64,000 bases of DNA, taken from the NCBI RefSeq assembly GCF_013760845.1, contig NZ_JACDUU010000003.1, positions 1 to 64,000 on the forward strand, in the 5' to 3' direction. The translations under genes and the position numbers were made by a program. Every line of letters begins with the position of its first letter. Position 1 is the first letter of the stretch. Positions 1 to 9,417 of the stretch are shown here, one piece after another. Origin of the DNA: [Anoxybacillus] calidus. Lineage in GTDB: Bacteria; Bacillota; Bacilli; Bacillales; Anoxybacillaceae. Below the pieces are notes generated by a model. It saw only the letters and a list, made by a program, of their open reading frames with translations. It searched no databases and was not told the origin of the DNA.

Positions 1-11
1 AAGAAATTGAA

Positions 12-46
12 CAACCTTTCTCCGGTGGAATATCGGAGAAAGGTTG
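12..46. terminator. Bidirectional intrinsic terminator
   Basis: Perfect 13-bp stem (12-24 with 34-46, arm CAACCTTTCTCCG) around a 9-nt loop, with T-rich sequence on both sides. It lies at the 3' end of ywjG and could also end a forward gene just left of the window; pyrG sits there in B. subtilis (inference). Confidence 0.8.
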
Positions 47-114
47 CATAGACTTTCTTTTATTCTGTCTACTTGACAGGGGTAAGACCATTATGAGTCA
101 GCCCCTTTGTTACC

Positions 115-642
115 TTAATATTCATCTAGAATTTCTTTTATTGTAAACAGCAAACCATAATAGGCAAATAATGCGGTCATTACAGCCGGAAAGCCGAAGC
201 GGCTGCCATCTTCATCGGGAATTAACGGTTTAACGAGCTTCGTATCAATATGTACATCGACATAATCTGCAAGTGAAGCATTCGTTTCATCTACAACTGC
301 TGATAGACCGACGATCTGCAATCCCCGCTCTTTTAATTGTTGAGCTAAAGAAATCGCTTCTTTGTCATGCGAAAAGCGCGTAATTAACAAAATACGGTCC
401 GTTTCATCAACCTCGGCCATTGTTCCATTTTCAATTAGTTTCTTCGCTTTCGGCATCGGCTCCTGTCCCATTGTCGCTTCAAGGACAATCGCTTCCATTT
501 CGTTAAAGCCGTGAAGAAAAATATGCCCATCTCCAAAGAGTGCTTGAGCAAGAAGACGCGCTCCGTCTTCTAAATGAAATTCCTCTTGCTCGGCAATTTT
601 TTTAAAATATCCGCTTAACTGTGTCATGAAAATTTTTAACAT
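115..642 (-). CDS. ywjG: YwjG, DUF2529 family protein
   Basis: A 175-residue protein recognised as the DUF2529/YwjG family of Bacillaceae. Its biochemical role is unknown. The sequence has an alternating alpha/beta look with hydrophobic strands (HIFLHGFNEMEAIVL, RILLITRF, LQIVGLSAVV), reminiscent of SIS-type sugar-isomerase folds, but I see no catalytic motif. The start ATG (642 reading left) follows a GGAAGG-type ribosome binding site at about 648-655. It is divergent from spo0F, the same arrangement as in B. subtilis. Identity rests on family resemblance plus synteny. Confidence 0.85.
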   Translation of the reverse strand: MLKIFMTQLSGYFKKIAEQEEFHLEDGARLLAQALFGDGHIFLHGFNEMEAIVLEATMGQEPMPKAKKLIENGTMAEVDETDRILLITRFSHDKEAISLAQQLKERGLQIVGLSAVVDETNASLADYVDVHIDTKLVKPLIPDEDGSRFGFPAVMTALFAYYGLLFTIKEILDEY

Positions 643-756
643 TTGGCTAACCTTCCTTCTATTGACTAAGTTATATTAATTATAACAAGTGAAAAATATA
701 AATGAGAAAAATAATGAAATTCGATAAAAATTGTCAATTATTGTTAACAAAAGACA

Positions 757-783
757 GCAGGAAATTGATGTTTCATTGCGAAT
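757..783 (+). promoter_or_regulatory. Candidate sigma-H promoter of spo0F
   Basis: GCAGGAAAT (757-765) and GCGAAT (778-783) match the sigma-H -35 (RnAGGAwWW) and -10 (RnnGAAT) consensus with usual spacing, about 35 bp before the spo0F start. B. subtilis spo0F is known to use sigma-H. An ATTGTCAAT stretch at 730-738 resembles an Spo0A box but is weaker. Confidence 0.65.
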
Positions 784-819
784 TAATATTTTATAGAAAA
801 TGGAATTGGGGTGTATACC

Positions 820-1188
820 ATGAGCAACAAAATTTTAATTGTAGATGATCAATACGGTATTCGTATTTTATTAAACGAAGTTTTTCAAAAGGAAGGCTAT
901 ACGACATTCCAAGCTGCAAATGGTGTTCAGGCGTTAGATATTGTTCAAAAACATTCTCCAGACCTTGTGTTATTGGATATGAAAATTCCAGGGATGGATG
1001 GAATTGAGATTTTAAAACGAATTAAAGCGATTAATCAAGATATTCGCGTTATTATTATGACAGCGTACGGAGAGCTGGATATGATTCAGGAGACAAAAGA
1101 ATTAGGAGCGATTATGCATTTCGCTAAGCCGTTTGATATTGACGAACTGCGTGCAGCGGTGAAAAAACATTTGCCCATTACAACATAA
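820..1188 (+). CDS. spo0F: Spo0F, phosphorelay response regulator
   Basis: Single-domain receiver (122 residues) that takes phosphate from sporulation kinases and passes it to Spo0B, the first relay step leading to Spo0A. The acidic pocket is visible (VDD near residues 8-10), the phospho-acceptor Asp is D53 in [11 protein letters not shown], and the conserved switch Thr and Lys are in IIMTAYGE and HFAKPFD. I chose ATG 820, with GGGGTG 7-8 nt upstream, over the in-frame GTG at 811. No DNA-binding domain follows, as expected. A sigma-H type promoter lies upstream. Identification is secure; it is almost identical to the B. subtilis protein. Confidence 0.97.
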   Translation: MSNKILIVDDQYGIRILLNEVFQKEGYTTFQAANGVQALDIVQKHSPDLVLLDMKIPGMDGIEILKRIKAINQDIRVIIMTAYGELDMIQETKELGAIMHFAKPFDIDELRAAVKKHLPITT

Positions 1189-1249
1189 TGTTTTATAGAC
1201 CGATTTTTATCTTATCTATGATTGTTTGATAAAGTTCAAGCGGTTTATA

Positions 1250-1278
1250 TTGCTGTTTTTTCTGTAAGTTGGTATGCT
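1250..1278 (+). promoter_or_regulatory. Candidate sigma-A promoter of fbaA
   Basis: TTGCTG (1250-1255), 17-bp spacer, TATGCT (1273-1278): four of six matches in each hexamer. The leader to fbaA is about 115 nt. Moderate evidence only. Confidence 0.4.
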
Positions 1279-1402
1279 TATAACGTGCAGTATTACCGCC
1301 TTTCATACATACATTTTCTCATTTTCGGCATGCTACACATGATAGCTGGATTAGATTTTTTGACAGAAAGGCGAAGCTAGATAGTAAGGAGGAAACTTTA
1401 CG

Positions 1403-2260
1403 ATGCCTTTAGTTTCAATGAAGGAAATGCTTAATAAAGCATTGGAAGGCAAGTATGCAGTTGGTCAGTTTAATATTAACAACCTTGAATGGACACAAGC
1501 GATTTTAGCGGCTGCAGAAGAAGAAAAATCGCCTGTTATTCTCGGTGTATCCGAAGGTGCTGCGCGCTACATGGGCGGTTTCAAAACGGTTGTCAACATG
1601 GTAAAAGGTTTAATGGAAGACATGAACATCACTGTTCCTGTGGCGATTCACTTAGACCACGGCTCCAGCTTTGAAAAGTGTAAAGAAGCGATTGATGCAG
1701 GTTTTACTTCTGTCATGATCGATGCTTCTCATCATCCATTTGAAGAGAACGTTGAAATCACATCAAAAGTAGTAGAGTATGCTCATGCTCGCGGTGTCTC
1801 TGTTGAAGCAGAGTTAGGTATCGTAGGTGGACAAGAAGACGATGTTGTGGCAGACGGCGTCATTTACGCTGACCCGAAAGAGTGTGAAGAACTTGTAAAG
1901 CGGACAGGTATCGACTGCTTGGCTCCTGCGTTAGGCTCTGTTCATGGCCCTTATAAAGGAGAGCCAAAATTGGGCTTTAAAGAGATGGAGGAAATCCGCG
2001 ATTTAACAGGTGTTCCGCTTGTATTACACGGCGGTACAGGCATTCCAACAGAACAAATTCAACGCGCGATTTCATTAGGTACTTCCAAAATTAACGTAAA
2101 TACAGAAAACCAAATGGCATTTACAAAAGTAGTACGCGAATTATTAGCGAAAGATGAAAAAGTATACGATCCGCGCAAAATTATCGGCCCTGGCCGCGAC
2201 GCCATCAAAGCTACTGTGATTGGCAAAATGCGCGAATTCGGCTCTTCAGGAAAAGCATAA
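1403..2260 (+). CDS. fbaA: Class II fructose-1,6-bisphosphate aldolase
   Basis: Zinc-dependent aldolase (285 residues) that interconverts fructose 1,6-bisphosphate with dihydroxyacetone phosphate and glyceraldehyde 3-phosphate in glycolysis and gluconeogenesis. The class II signature HLDHGSS (residues 83-89) holds the catalytic Asp85 and zinc ligand His86; [14 protein letters not shown] and VLHGGTG carry the remaining metal and phosphate-binding residues; [10 protein letters not shown] is the characteristic C-terminal motif. ATG start with an AAGGAGG site 8-9 nt upstream. The TAA stop is followed directly by a palindromic repeat array. Position between spo0F and tal matches B. subtilis. Confidence 0.97.
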   Translation: MPLVSMKEMLNKALEGKYAVGQFNINNLEWTQAILAAAEEEKSPVILGVSEGAARYMGGFKTVVNMVKGLMEDMNITVPVAIHLDHGSSFEKCKEAIDAGFTSVMIDASHHPFEENVEITSKVVEYAHARGVSVEAELGIVGGQEDDVVADGVIYADPKECEELVKRTGIDCLAPALGSVHGPYKGEPKLGFKEMEEIRDLTGVPLVLHGGTGIPTEQIQRAISLGTSKINVNTENQMAFTKVVRELLAKDEKVYDPRKIIGPGRDAIKATVIGKMREFGSSGKA

Positions 2261-2730
2261 GAAAAGCGGAAGCGGCGCGATTAGCTCTCGAAGCCAAATG
2301 TTCTTCGCCCGCAGAAGTGCTTGCACTTCGAGGGAGAAGGTTATTTGGCAGAAGAGAGCTAGCCGCTGAAGCTAGACAATAAGAAAAGCGAAGGCACCTT
2401 GATTAGCTCTCAAAGCCAAATGTTCTTCACTCGCAGAAGTGTTTAACACTTCGAGAGTGAAGGTTATTTGACAGAAGAGAGCTAGGCGACGGAGCTAGAC
2501 AAAAAGAAAAGCGGAGTCGAGCGCCTAACGCCGAAGGAAAATGTTCTTCCGACGAGAAGTGCTTGCACTTCGACGGAGGAAGGTTATTTTCCAGAAGGCG
2601 TTGCGAGCCGAGCTATACAAAAAGAAAAGTAGAGCCGAGCGCCTAATGTCGAAGGAAAATGTTCTTCCGACGAGAAACGCTTGTCGCTTCGACAGAGGAA
2701 GGCTATTTTCCACTAGGTGCCGGGATCATA
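2261..2730 (+). repeat. Four tandem copies of REP-like palindromic element
   Basis: Four units of about 117 bp start near 2261, 2380, 2503 and 2620, each beginning (A)AGAAAAGYGRAG and the first three ending GAGCTAKACAA. Each folds into a long hairpin: an outer arm, then AAATGTTCTTC facing GAAGGTTATT, then an inner AGAAGTGC/GCACTTC hairpin. The outer arms change in step between units: units 1-2 have TAGCTCTC with GAGAGCTA and GCCAAATG with TTATTTGGC, unit 3 has AACGCC with GGCGTT and GGAAAATG with TTATTTTCC. The array fills the gap after fbaA; I see no gene in it. Confidence 0.85.
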
Positions 2731-2739
2731 AAAGTGAAA

Positions 2740-2791
2740 AAAACCGCACTGTTGTGACCAATCAATTGTCACATCAGGGCGGTTTCCTTTT
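2740..2791 (+). terminator. Intrinsic terminator after fbaA repeat array
   Basis: AAACCGC-ACTG-TTGTGAC pairs imperfectly with GTCACATCAG-GGCGGTTT and is followed by CCTTTT, just before tal. Confidence 0.7.
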
Positions 2792-2835
2792 CATTTGTTG
2801 ATGATGAAAGATTAGAAAGAGGAGGATGTTTTATT

Positions 2836-3480
2836 ATGAAATTTTTTATTGATACCGCCAATATCGAGGAAATTAAAAAAGCAAATGAGCTAGGCATTTT
2901 AGCGGGAGTGACAACCAACCCAAGCCTTGTTGCGAAAGAAAACGTATCTTTTCATGACCGCCTTCGCGAAATTACAGCCATTGTTTCTGGCTCTGTGAGT
3001 GCCGAAGTCATTTCCACAACCGCTGAAGAAATGATTAAAGAAGGAGAAGAACTTGCGAAAATTGCCCCTAATATCACTATTAAAGTTCCGATGACCCCAG
3101 ACGGTTTAAAAGCAGTAAAAGTGTTCAGCGAAAAAGGAATTAAAACGAATGTTACGCTTATTTTTAGTGCCAATCAAGCGCTTTTGGCAGCACGTGCTGG
3201 TGCGACATATGTTTCCCCATTCCTCGGTCGTTTAGATGATATTGGTCATAACGGTTTAGAATTGATTTCAACGATTGCAGACATTTTTAATATCCATGGT
3301 ATCGATACAGAAATTATTGCTGCCTCTATTCGTCATCCGCTTCATGTCACAGAAGCAGCGTTGAGAGGAGCACATATTGCCACTATACCGTATAAAGTAC
3401 TTATGCAATTATTTAATCACCCATTGACAGATCAAGGCATTGAGAAGTTTCTAGCTGACTGGAATAAGCAAAATCAATAA
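2836..3480 (+). CDS. tal: Transaldolase (TalB-like/FSA family)
   Basis: A 214-residue protein of the small transaldolase/fructose-6-phosphate aldolase family, matching B. subtilis YwjH/Tal. It moves a dihydroxyacetone unit between sugar phosphates in the non-oxidative pentose phosphate pathway. The N-terminal MKFFIDTAN and GVTTNPSL motifs are typical, the Schiff-base lysine is Lys83 in TIKVPMT, and [21 protein letters not shown] is the family signature. ATG follows GAGGAGG. It is separated from fbaA by repeats and a terminator, so it probably has its own promoter. Transaldolase versus F6P-aldolase activity cannot be settled from sequence alone; the family usually acts as transaldolase in Bacillus. 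Confidence 0.93.
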   Translation: MKFFIDTANIEEIKKANELGILAGVTTNPSLVAKENVSFHDRLREITAIVSGSVSAEVISTTAEEMIKEGEELAKIAPNITIKVPMTPDGLKAVKVFSEKGIKTNVTLIFSANQALLAARAGATYVSPFLGRLDDIGHNGLELISTIADIFNIHGIDTEIIAASIRHPLHVTEAALRGAHIATIPYKVLMQLFNHPLTDQGIEKFLADWNKQNQ

Positions 3481-3641
3481 TAACAATAACGACGAAATTT
3501 GTTAAAAACGCTTACATGATTTATATATTTTTGTGTAAACTAAAGAAGTAGATACTATATTTTGTTGCGTTATTTTATAATGGTAGAAATTACCGATCGC
3601 ATCGTGTTAACGCAGTTATCTTCGCTGGAAGGGAGACTATA

Positions 3642-4925
3642 ATGGAAAAGTTAAAGATCGCTGGCGGCTATCCTTTAAGAGGAACCGTAAGAGTGAGCGG
3701 AGCAAAAAATAGTGCTGTTGCTTTAATTCCAGCTACGATCCTAGCCGAATCACCCGTCACCATTGAAGGGTTGCCGGATATTTCCGATGTTCGCGTTTTA
3801 GGAGATTTAGTTGAAGAAATAGGCGGAACATTTTATTTTGATGGGAAAGAGGCAACGATTGATCCGACGAATATAGTGTCCATGCCTCTTCCAAACGGAA
3901 AAGTGAAAAAACTGCGCGCTTCTTATTATTTAATGGGAGCGATGCTCGGACGATTTAAAAAAGCTGTTGTCGGTTTGCCAGGTGGATGCCATTTAGGACC
4001 TCGGCCGATCGACCAGCACATTAAAGGGTTCGAAGCACTTGGAGCAAAAGTAACAAATGAACAAGGTGCGATTTATTTACGTGCGGACGAACTGCGCGGT
4101 GCCCGCATTTATTTGGACGTGGTAAGCGTCGGAGCGACGATTAACATTATGTTGGCAGCGGTACGTGCGAAAGGACGCACCATTATTGAAAACGCAGCAA
4201 AAGAACCGGAAATTATTGACGTTGCGACCCTTTTATCCAATATGGGAGCAAAAATTAAAGGGGCCGGAACGGACGTTATTCGCATTGACGGTGTTGAAAA
4301 GCTGTCCGGTTGCCGTCATTCGATTATCCCTGATCGTATTGAAGCTGGAACGTTTATGATTATCGGTGCCGCAATGGGCGAAGAAATTGTTGTCGACAAT
4401 GTCATTCCTCAACATGTCGAATCATTAACAGCGAAGTTACGCGAAATGGGAGTACGGGTTGAAACGAGTGATGATCAAATTTTAGTGGCTGGAACGAAAG
4501 AGTTAAAGGCAGTCGATATAAAAACGCTCGTTTATCCGGGATTTCCTACTGATTTGCAGCAGCCGTTTACCACACTTTTAACAAAAGCAAACGGGACAAG
4601 CGTAGTAACGGATACGATTTACTGCTCTCGTTTTAAACATATTGATGAATTGCGAAGAATGAGCGCCAACATAAAAGTGGAAGGTCGTTCAGCCATTGTT
4701 ACTGGTCCTACCCAGCTTCAAGGGGCAAAAGTGAAAGCAAGCGATTTGCGTGCTGGCGCAGCTCTTGTAGTGGCTGGTTTAATGGCGGAAGGAATTACGG
4801 AAATTACAGGTCTAGAACATATTGATCGCGGTTACTGCAATCTAGTTGAAAAGCTGAATGGTTTAGGCGCAACTATTTGGCGCGAGAAAATGAGCGACCA
4901 GGAAATCGAACAAATGCAAAATTGA
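3642..4925 (+). CDS. murAB: UDP-GlcNAc 1-carboxyvinyltransferase (second MurA)
   Basis: Adds enolpyruvate from PEP to UDP-N-acetylglucosamine, the first committed step of peptidoglycan synthesis, in the cytoplasm. The 427-residue protein has the substrate-binding GAKNSA (Lys22, Asn23) and the fosfomycin-target cysteine Cys116 in [15 protein letters not shown]. It is the MurZ/MurAB paralogue; the main MurAA lies at 48.2 kb. A TATAAT at 3576-3581 could be the -10 of its promoter, without a clear -35. The neighbours (tal, glpX, rho) confirm the MurAB position known from B. subtilis. Confidence 0.95.
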   Translation: MEKLKIAGGYPLRGTVRVSGAKNSAVALIPATILAESPVTIEGLPDISDVRVLGDLVEEIGGTFYFDGKEATIDPTNIVSMPLPNGKVKKLRASYYLMGAMLGRFKKAVVGLPGGCHLGPRPIDQHIKGFEALGAKVTNEQGAIYLRADELRGARIYLDVVSVGATINIMLAAVRAKGRTIIENAAKEPEIIDVATLLSNMGAKIKGAGTDVIRIDGVEKLSGCRHSIIPDRIEAGTFMIIGAAMGEEIVVDNVIPQHVESLTAKLREMGVRVETSDDQILVAGTKELKAVDIKTLVYPGFPTDLQQPFTTLLTKANGTSVVTDTIYCSRFKHIDELRRMSANIKVEGRSAIVTGPTQLQGAKVKASDLRAGAALVVAGLMAEGITEITGLEHIDRGYCNLVEKLNGLGATIWREKMSDQEIEQMQN

Positions 4926-4956
4926 TGTGAGTAAAGGGGAAGAGGGAGAAATTATC

Positions 4957-5919
4957 ATGGAAAGAAGCTTATCGATGGAACTTGTTCGTGTGACAGAAGC
5001 TGCTGCATTAGCATCTGCGCGCTGGATGGGACGCGGGAAGAAAAATGAGGCGGATGATGCCGCCACTTCAGCGATGCGCGATGTTTTCGATACAGTGCCG
5101 ATGAAAGGTACGGTTGTGATTGGTGAAGGAGAAATGGACGAAGCACCAATGTTATATATTGGTGAAAAATTAGGGACAGGTTACGGTCCTCGCGTCGATG
5201 TAGCCGTCGATCCGCTTGAAGGAACGAATATTGTTGCTTCCGGAGGATGGAATGCGCTCGCTGTCGTCGCCATTGCCGACCATGGTAATTTGCTCCATGC
5301 ACCTGATATGTATATGGACAAAATTGCCGTTGGACCAGAAGCAGTTGGCATGATTGATATTAATGCGCCTATTATCGATAATTTAAAAGCGGTTGCAAAG
5401 GCAAAAAATAAAGATATTGAAGATATTGTGGCGATCGTATTGAATCGTCCTCGCCATGAACGAATTATCACCGAGCTTCGCGAGGCAGGTGCCCGTATTA
5501 AGCTGATTAATGACGGAGATGTAGCCGCTGCGATCAATACAGCATTTGACCATACAGGGGTTGATATTTTATTTGGTTCTGGCGGAGCTCCTGAAGGTGT
5601 TATAGCTGCGGTTGCTTTAAAATGTCTAGGCGGCGAAATTCAAGGAAAATTATTGCCACAAAACGATGCAGAGTTAGAACGCTGCAAAAAAATGGGGTTG
5701 GATGTTAATAAAGTATTGCGTATGGAGGATCTTGTGAAAGGAGACGACGCCATTTTTGCCGCAACGGGTGTAACGGACGGAGAATTGCTGCGCGGAGTCC
5801 AATTTAAAGGCGCTTATGCCGAGACCCATTCCGTTGTTATGCGCGCCAAATCAGGATCTGTCCGCTTTATTGAAGGACGTCATAATTTAAATAAAAAACC
5901 AAACTTAGTCATCAAATAA
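4957..5919 (+). CDS. glpX: Class II fructose-1,6-bisphosphatase GlpX
   Basis: Hydrolyses fructose 1,6-bisphosphate to fructose 6-phosphate in gluconeogenesis. The 320-residue protein has the metal-site motifs GEGEMDEAP (residues 56-64) and DPLEGT (85-90), plus the GlpX signature [11 protein letters not shown] 4957 is chosen because GAGGGAG lies 8 nt upstream and the protein then begins MERSLSMEL as in relatives; an in-frame upstream ATG at 4927 has no good binding site. It follows murAB by 31 nt, so the two are probably cotranscribed. With fbaA and tal nearby this places three triose/hexose phosphate enzymes together. Confidence 0.95.
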   Translation: MERSLSMELVRVTEAAALASARWMGRGKKNEADDAATSAMRDVFDTVPMKGTVVIGEGEMDEAPMLYIGEKLGTGYGPRVDVAVDPLEGTNIVASGGWNALAVVAIADHGNLLHAPDMYMDKIAVGPEAVGMIDINAPIIDNLKAVAKAKNKDIEDIVAIVLNRPRHERIITELREAGARIKLINDGDVAAAINTAFDHTGVDILFGSGGAPEGVIAAVALKCLGGEIQGKLLPQNDAELERCKKMGLDVNKVLRMEDLVKGDDAIFAATGVTDGELLRGVQFKGAYAETHSVVMRAKSGSVRFIEGRHNLNKKPNLVIK

Positions 5920-5933
5920 TTTTCGGAATTTTT

Positions 5934-5970
5934 GCGGGGTGTACCTATCACCTCGCCTATTTTTGCTTTT
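5934..5970 (+). terminator. Intrinsic terminator after glpX
   Basis: GCGGGGTG (5934-5941) pairs with CACCTCGC (5949-5956, one G-T pair), followed by TATTTTTGCTTTT. Confidence 0.75.
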
Positions 5971-5986
5971 TAAAAAATAAAATATG

Positions 5987-6016
5987 TTGATTAAAAAACG
6001 AGGAAAAGGGTAAAAT
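5987..6016 (+). promoter_or_regulatory. Possible sigma-A promoter of rho
   Basis: TTGATT (5987-5992), 18-bp spacer, TAAAAT (6011-6016). The leader to rho would be about 155 nt, long enough for the autoregulation by Rho-dependent termination described in other bacteria (inference). Confidence 0.4.
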
Positions 6017-6177
6017 AGTCGTGTTGTGCTTGCGTAAATAACAAGCCCTGCTATTCTGCTTCCATTGCATCAATCTTCTTTATCTTCTTTCATTCCATCC
6101 ATAGTGATTTCATCAATTTAAAAACTCGCATTGACATATGGGAGGAAAACTAAAAATAGTAAAAGAGTGGTGTAGAA

Positions 6178-7461
6178 ATGGATTTAACAATTGCTACTTT
6201 AGAAAATATGAAACTGAAAGAGCTTTATGAATTAGCTCGTCAGTACAAAATTTCTTATTACAGTAAACTAACAAAGAAAGAATTAATTTTTGCGATTCTA
6301 AAAGCGCAAGCAGAACAAGACGGATTGTTATTTATGGAAGGCGTTCTGGAAATTATTCAATCAGAAGGGTTTGGTTTCCTACGGCCTATTAACTATTCGC
6401 CAAGTTCTGAAGATATTTATATTTCTGCCTCACAAATTCGTCGTTTCGATTTAAGAAATGGTGATAAAGTATCCGGAAAAGTGCGTCCGCCAAAAGAAAA
6501 CGAGCGTTATTATGGCTTGCTTCACGTGGAAGCGGTTAACGGAGAAGACCCTGAAATCGCCAAAGAACGTGTTCACTTTCCAGCCTTGACTCCGCTTTAT
6601 CCAAATCGTCAAATGAAACTGGAAACAACGCCAGACAAACTATCGACGAGAATTATTGATTTAATTGCTCCGATCGGTTTTGGCCAACGCGGTCTCATTG
6701 TAGCGCCGCCGAAAGCCGGTAAGACGATGTTATTAAAAGAAATTGCCAACAGCATTACAACAAACCATCCTGAGGCAGAATTGATTGTCCTTCTTATTGA
6801 TGAACGTCCTGAAGAAGTGACAGATATTGAGCGTTCTGTCAATGCAGATGTCGTTAGCTCCACGTTTGATGAAGTGCCGGAAAACCATATTAAAGTAGCG
6901 GAACTTGTGTTAGAGAGAGCGATGCGTCTTGTTGAACATAAGCGCGATGTCATCATTTTAATGGACAGTATTACTCGCTTAGCCCGCGCCTACAACTTAG
7001 TCATTCCACCAAGCGGCCGCACGCTTTCTGGAGGGATTGACCCGGCAGCGTTTCACCGTCCAAAGCGCTTCTTTGGAGCAGCGCGTAATATTGAAGAGGG
7101 CGGAAGCTTAACGATTTTAGCAACAGCGTTAGTGGATACAGGGTCAAGAATGGATGACGTCATTTACGAAGAATTTAAAGGAACAGGTAATATGGAACTT
7201 CATCTTGACCGTTCCTTAGCGGAAAAGCGCATTTTCCCTGCCATTGACATTCGCCGCTCCGGCACGCGCAAAGAAGAGCTGTTAATTCCGAAAGAACATC
7301 TTGATAAATTGTGGGCGATTCGCAAAACAATGTCTGATACGCCGGATTTCGTTGAAAGATTTTTAAATAAATTAAAACAAACGAAAACAAACGAAGAATT
7401 TTTCGAAATGCTCGATGAGGAATGGAAAGGACTAAGTGCCACAGCAGCAAAGCGAATTTAA
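6178..7461 (+). CDS. rho: Transcription termination factor Rho
   Basis: Hexameric RNA helicase that ends transcription at Rho-dependent sites. The 427-residue protein shows an N-terminal Rho_N helical domain ([14 protein letters not shown]), a cold-shock-like RNA-binding domain (EGFGFLRP, residues about 62-69), Walker A APPKAGKT (about 176-183), Walker B in [11 protein letters not shown], and the Q/R-loop region (LSGGIDPAA). An in-frame TAA at about 6160 forces the ATG at 6178; the ribosome binding site (GGTG) is weak, and a stronger GGGAGG lies too far upstream. Low initiation may be part of its control (inference). Confidence 0.97.
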   Translation: MDLTIATLENMKLKELYELARQYKISYYSKLTKKELIFAILKAQAEQDGLLFMEGVLEIIQSEGFGFLRPINYSPSSEDIYISASQIRRFDLRNGDKVSGKVRPPKENERYYGLLHVEAVNGEDPEIAKERVHFPALTPLYPNRQMKLETTPDKLSTRIIDLIAPIGFGQRGLIVAPPKAGKTMLLKEIANSITTNHPEAELIVLLIDERPEEVTDIERSVNADVVSSTFDEVPENHIKVAELVLERAMRLVEHKRDVIILMDSITRLARAYNLVIPPSGRTLSGGIDPAAFHRPKRFFGAARNIEEGGSLTILATALVDTGSRMDDVIYEEFKGTGNMELHLDRSLAEKRIFPAIDIRRSGTRKEELLIPKEHLDKLWAIRKTMSDTPDFVERFLNKLKQTKTNEEFFEMLDEEWKGLSATAAKRI

Positions 7462-7624
7462 AGTAGTCTTTGTCGTCATGAAAAAACAGGTAGTTGCAAA
7501 AAGAGATACGGCTTGTTATAATTTTAACATGTGTGTTTTGATAAAACGTGAGAAGATTATCTTGCTCACAACTTAATATATAACTCTGTTTCGAAAAGAT
7601 TCAGGGCGGAAGGAGTTGAAAAGA

Positions 7625-7825
7625 ATGAAAGCAGGAATCCATCCAGAGTACAAAAAGGTAATGGTAAAATGCGCTTGTGGCAACGAATTCGAAAGCGGTT
7701 CTGTTAAAGAAGAAGTGCGCGTTGAGATTTGCTCTGAGTGCCATCCATTCTATACAGGACGTCAAAAATTCGCTTCTGCTGCAGGACGTGTAGATAAATT
7801 CAACAAAAAATACGGCTTGAAGTAA
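7625..7825 (+). CDS. rpmE: 50S ribosomal protein L31, zinc-binding type
   Basis: A 66-residue large-subunit protein that bridges the ribosomal subunits. Four cysteines, Cys16/Cys18 and Cys36/Cys39, form the zinc site, so this is the zinc (C+) paralogue that is normally replaced under zinc limitation. ATG 7625 sits 9 nt after AAGGAG; the in-frame TTG at 7616 is too close to that site. The TAA stop runs straight into a palindromic repeat beginning GAAAAGCGG. Confidence 0.96.
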   Translation: MKAGIHPEYKKVMVKCACGNEFESGSVKEEVRVEICSECHPFYTGRQKFASAAGRVDKFNKKYGLK

Positions 7826-7920
7826 GAAAAGCGGAAGTGCCCTGCTTAGCCGCGATGGGTAAATGTTCTTCCGGAGCGGCTGGGCGCTGGAGCTAGACAA
7901 TAAGAAAAGCGAAGCCAATC
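7826..7920 (+). repeat. Shortened REP-like element after rpmE
   Basis: Starts GAAAAGCGGAAG directly at the rpmE stop, keeps AAATGTTCTTCCGG and the GAGCTAGACAA end (to about 7901) but lacks the inner hairpin; a second truncated start (AAGAAAAGCGAAG) follows. Same family as the array at 2261-2730. Confidence 0.75.
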
Positions 7921-7927
7921 ATAAGGA

Positions 7928-7964
7928 ACAGGCAAGTGAATAAAAAGAGCTTGCCTGTTTTTTT
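7928..7964 (+). terminator. Intrinsic terminator after rpmE
   Basis: Nine-bp stem ACAGGCAAG/CTTGCCTGT with a 13-nt loop and a run of seven T. Confidence 0.85.
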
Positions 7965-8062
7965 ACTGAATAGAGAAAAAGATAAGCGTAAATAATGGCG
8001 GTTATACAGTCGTCAAAACGAACGAATGAGAGAAAAGGACGAAGAAGGGAGAGCCGTCTATT

Positions 8063-8686
8063 ATGTATGTGATGAAGCAATCCGGCTGGCTCGAAGTGAT
8101 TTGCGGAAGCATGTTCTCTGGGAAATCAGAGGAATTAATTCGCCGTGTCCGTCGGGCGACATTTGCCAAACAGGAAGTCAAAGTATTTAAACCAACCATT
8201 GATAACCGTTACAGTGACGAAGCTGTCGTTTCCCATAACGGCACATCCGTCATTGCCATTCCTGTTTCTTCAGCTGTGGAAATTTTCCAGCATATTACTG
8301 AACAAACAGACGTCATTGCGATTGACGAAGTACAATTTTTTGAAAACGACATTATTGAAGTCGTGCAAACATTAGCCAATCAAGGATATCGCGTCATTGT
8401 CGCAGGGTTAGATCAAGATTTTCGCGGTGAGCCATTTGGACCTGTTCCTGTGTTGATGGCAATCGCTGAATCTGTCACAAAACTGCAAGCTGTTTGTACG
8501 GTATGCGGCTCACCGGCAAGCCGCACCCAACGACTGATTAACGGCAAGCCCGCTTCGTATCATGACCCAGTTATTTTAGTTGGCGCAAGCGAATCGTATG
8601 AACCGCGGTGCCGCCATCACCATGAAGTGCCGGACAAGCCAGTGAGCGGCGCAGTTTATAAAGAAGCGAAAAATGGTGCGAGATAA
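8063..8686 (+). CDS. tdk: Thymidine kinase
   Basis: Phosphorylates thymidine to dTMP in nucleoside salvage. The 207-residue type II enzyme has the P-loop [11 protein letters not shown] (about residues 15-25), IDEVQFF with the catalytic Glu, the [12 protein letters not shown] segment, and the zinc lasso with VCTVC plus RCRHHH near the C-terminus. The start [11 protein letters not shown] corresponds to the B. subtilis start; AAGGGAG lies about 11 nt upstream, and the ATG at 8072 is an alternative. Conserved position after rpmE. Confidence 0.96.
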   Translation: MYVMKQSGWLEVICGSMFSGKSEELIRRVRRATFAKQEVKVFKPTIDNRYSDEAVVSHNGTSVIAIPVSSAVEIFQHITEQTDVIAIDEVQFFENDIIEVVQTLANQGYRVIVAGLDQDFRGEPFGPVPVLMAIAESVTKLQAVCTVCGSPASRTQRLINGKPASYHDPVILVGASESYEPRCRHHHEVPDKPVSGAVYKEAKNGAR

Positions 8687-8766
8687 TGTAATGGAAGAGA
8701 TTGTTGGCTAAGCGGATAAATACTTTTCATATGGTTGGGAAAGCTAACGGCAGGGAGGCGACAAAT

Positions 8767-9219
8767 ATGAGAACCTTACTGCCGTTTTTTATTTTTGTAC
8801 TTCTCTCAGCTTGTGCGGTAAATCCCAATCATTCAGATTATGAAGAGAACAGCTTAGATAAAGATGGGACAAGATTAATGACGTATGATAAGGATGATCG
8901 AGCTTATAAACGTTACTTATCGAAAGACTTTTATAACGATTTTGCGAATCCGGAAAAAACAAACCAAAATCCAAATTTTATTAGCTTAACGGAAGGTAGT
9001 GCAAACAATCGCGCTGATGTGAATAAAATAGCTCAGGTGATTGAAAAATATACGGACTACAGACCAGGATCCATTTGGATTAATGGGCGCGATGCATGGG
9101 TAACTGTGCACGCCACAAAAAATGTTTCCCAAGAACAAAGGGAAAAAGATCGCGACAAAATATATAAAACACTTACAAGAGCAATGCCTCGTTATCAAAT
9201 TCACTTGAACATGGATTAA
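8767..9219 (+). CDS. Sporulation-type lipoprotein, YhcN/YlaJ-like
   Basis: A 150-residue predicted lipoprotein: an N-terminal hydrophobic signal ends in the lipobox LLSAC, with the lipidated Cys at about residue 17. The C-terminal half (a helix ending in VIEKYTDY, then INGRDAWVTVHA) resembles the YhcN/YlaJ family of forespore and spore-membrane lipoproteins; that assignment is family resemblance, not proof. ATG 8767 has GGGAGG 7 nt upstream. The gene stands alone between tdk and its own terminator. B. subtilis carries other small genes at this point. Confidence 0.6.
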   Translation: MRTLLPFFIFVLLSACAVNPNHSDYEENSLDKDGTRLMTYDKDDRAYKRYLSKDFYNDFANPEKTNQNPNFISLTEGSANNRADVNKIAQVIEKYTDYRPGSIWINGRDAWVTVHATKNVSQEQREKDRDKIYKTLTRAMPRYQIHLNMD

Positions 9220-9248
9220 ACTCGTTCGTAAATGAACGGGTTTTTTTA
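9217..9248 (+). terminator. Intrinsic terminator
   Basis: AAACTCGTTC pairs with GAACGGGTTT across a short loop and runs into seven T, starting inside the lipoprotein stop codon. Confidence 0.8.
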
Positions 9249-9417
9249 TTGCTTAGATGAGGCAGATGGTTAAAAAGGAAATTTTCATTTGTCTATCGAA
9301 TAAAGATATCAACATGAAAGCCTTATTGGACAAAGACTTGTATGGCAACCTTTTTATTTTAAGATAGTGAAAGCGTTTGACATGTGATCATACGATTTTT
9401 TGTTAGGTGGGAAGACG

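Noticed and set aside
2261-2730. CRISPR array
   Set aside because: Units are over 110 bp, internally palindromic and contiguous, without unique spacers or cas genes.
2525-2801. Short frames within the repeat array after fbaA
   Set aside because: They follow the palindromes, differ between units and have no initiation signals.
9326-9357. -24/-12-like sequences upstream of the iron ADH
   Set aside because: TTGGAC..TTGT has four mismatches and TGGCAACCTTTTTATT lacks the -12 GC; not strong enough to call a second sigma-54 promoter.
9368-9382. cre-like TGAAAGCGTTTGACA upstream of the iron ADH
   Set aside because: The right half does not fit the CcpA consensus at standard spacing.
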